A stretch of 64,000 nucleotides of DNA from UBA1952 sp965200035 (lineage in GTDB: Bacteria; Bacteroidota; Bacteroidia; Chitinophagales; Chitinophagaceae): assembly GCA_965200035.1 (NCBI GenBank), contig OZ241334.1:2170001-2234000 (forward strand), given 5' to 3'. Positions 63,871-64,000 of this stretch are shown in pieces (position 1 is the first letter of the stretch; each line of letters begins with the position of its first letter). Made by a program: the position numbers and the translations under genes. Below the pieces are notes generated by a model. It was not told the DNA's origin. It worked only from the letters and a program-made list of their open reading frames with translations, and did no database searches.

Positions 63871-63960
63871 TTAGATCCATTTTAATAAGTGCAGGGTTTC
63901 TATGACATGGATTTCTATTTGGGATTTGGTGATGGGCTTCACAATCCGCTGCTCATTCAC
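63871..63960 (-). pseudogene. remnant of a second hsdR 5' end
   Basis: The minus strand encodes 'VKPITKSQIEIHVIETLHLLKW' and then stops. It aligns with 'AKPITESQIETSAIETLQSLGW', residues 2-23 of the intact HsdR, and the DNA is near-identical over GAAGCCCATCACC and AATCCCAAATAGAAA. The copy is cut off after about 22 codons. What follows to the right is probably the end of the original upstream gene. Confidence 0.75.
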
Positions 63961-64000
63961 TATTTCACCCAAGGTAGCTTTCCTGTATCCTTAATCAGGT

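Larger units (their letters stand above)
55293..64000. mobile_element. integrated element at tRNA-Leu (right end outside the window)
   Basis: It begins at the tRNA-Leu 3' end. It carries a large serine recombinase, two unknown genes, a repeat-rich non-coding region and a restriction/defence locus. I looked for a second copy of the tRNA 3' end (GGTTCGAATCC) up to 64000 and did not see one, so the right attachment site is probably beyond the window. Confidence 0.7.

Overview
The window comes from a chromosome of the phylum Bacteroidota, most likely order Chitinophagales. Three things point there: a secreted protein with a type IX secretion sorting domain, TAnnTTTG-type promoter -7 boxes with no clear Shine-Dalgarno sequences, and families typical of that phylum (DUF4293, DUF983, a Bat-type VWA cluster, a LuxE-like acyl-protein synthetase, an RluB with a long charged repeat region). 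I cannot name the genus.

Layout. 1-5.3 kb: the start of a TPR signalling protein and two secreted proteins. 5.4-8.4 kb: an HD-family protein with a changed HD motif, an XRE regulator, and an AraC regulator with a siderophore-interacting flavoreductase. 8.4-13.5 kb: YihY/BrkB membrane protein, an M49 zinc peptidase, a lipoprotein and a 2-oxoglutarate dioxygenase. 13.6-16.6 kb: a three-gene operon of unknown function (coiled coil, two-TM coiled coil, membrane-anchored Ppx/GppA-like ASKHA fold). 16.9-24.1 kb: RluB-like pseudouridine synthase, RNase HII, a CheY-like regulator, a shortened Bat cluster and a lipoprotein. 24.3-37.4 kb: serS, small membrane proteins, a large alpha-2-macroglobulin lipoprotein, a lipase and groES-groEL. 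37.5-40.1 kb: two adjacent broken genes. 40.4-44.3 kb: thioredoxin-like protein, PQQ-type dehydrogenase, and a sugar-nucleotidyltransferase/glycosyltransferase pair. 44.6-47.0 kb: rplKAJL, closed by a terminator and not followed by rpoB. 47.1-55.1 kb: lipoproteins, aspS, an AsmA-like protein, a NarL-type regulator, corA and the LuxE-like gene.

From tRNA-Leu(CAG) at 55.2 kb to the right edge lies an integrated element. It holds a large serine recombinase whose reading frame ends inside the tRNA antisense strand, two unknown genes, and about 700 bp of non-coding DNA with regularly spaced direct repeats (periods 31-32 bp and 21 bp). Beyond that is a defence locus: hsdR, an unrecognised gene coupled to it, and a DUF4365 nuclease-like gene. 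Just outside this cassette, at 63871-63960, is a decayed second copy of the hsdR 5' end. The DUF4365/unknown pair therefore looks like an insertion into an older type I restriction operon whose hsdM/hsdS should lie to the right of the window. This cassette, the repeat array and the 13.6-16.6 kb trio are the best candidates for undescribed biology.

Several palindromic repeat families and AT-rich or TAATG-type intergenic repeats are scattered through the core regions.
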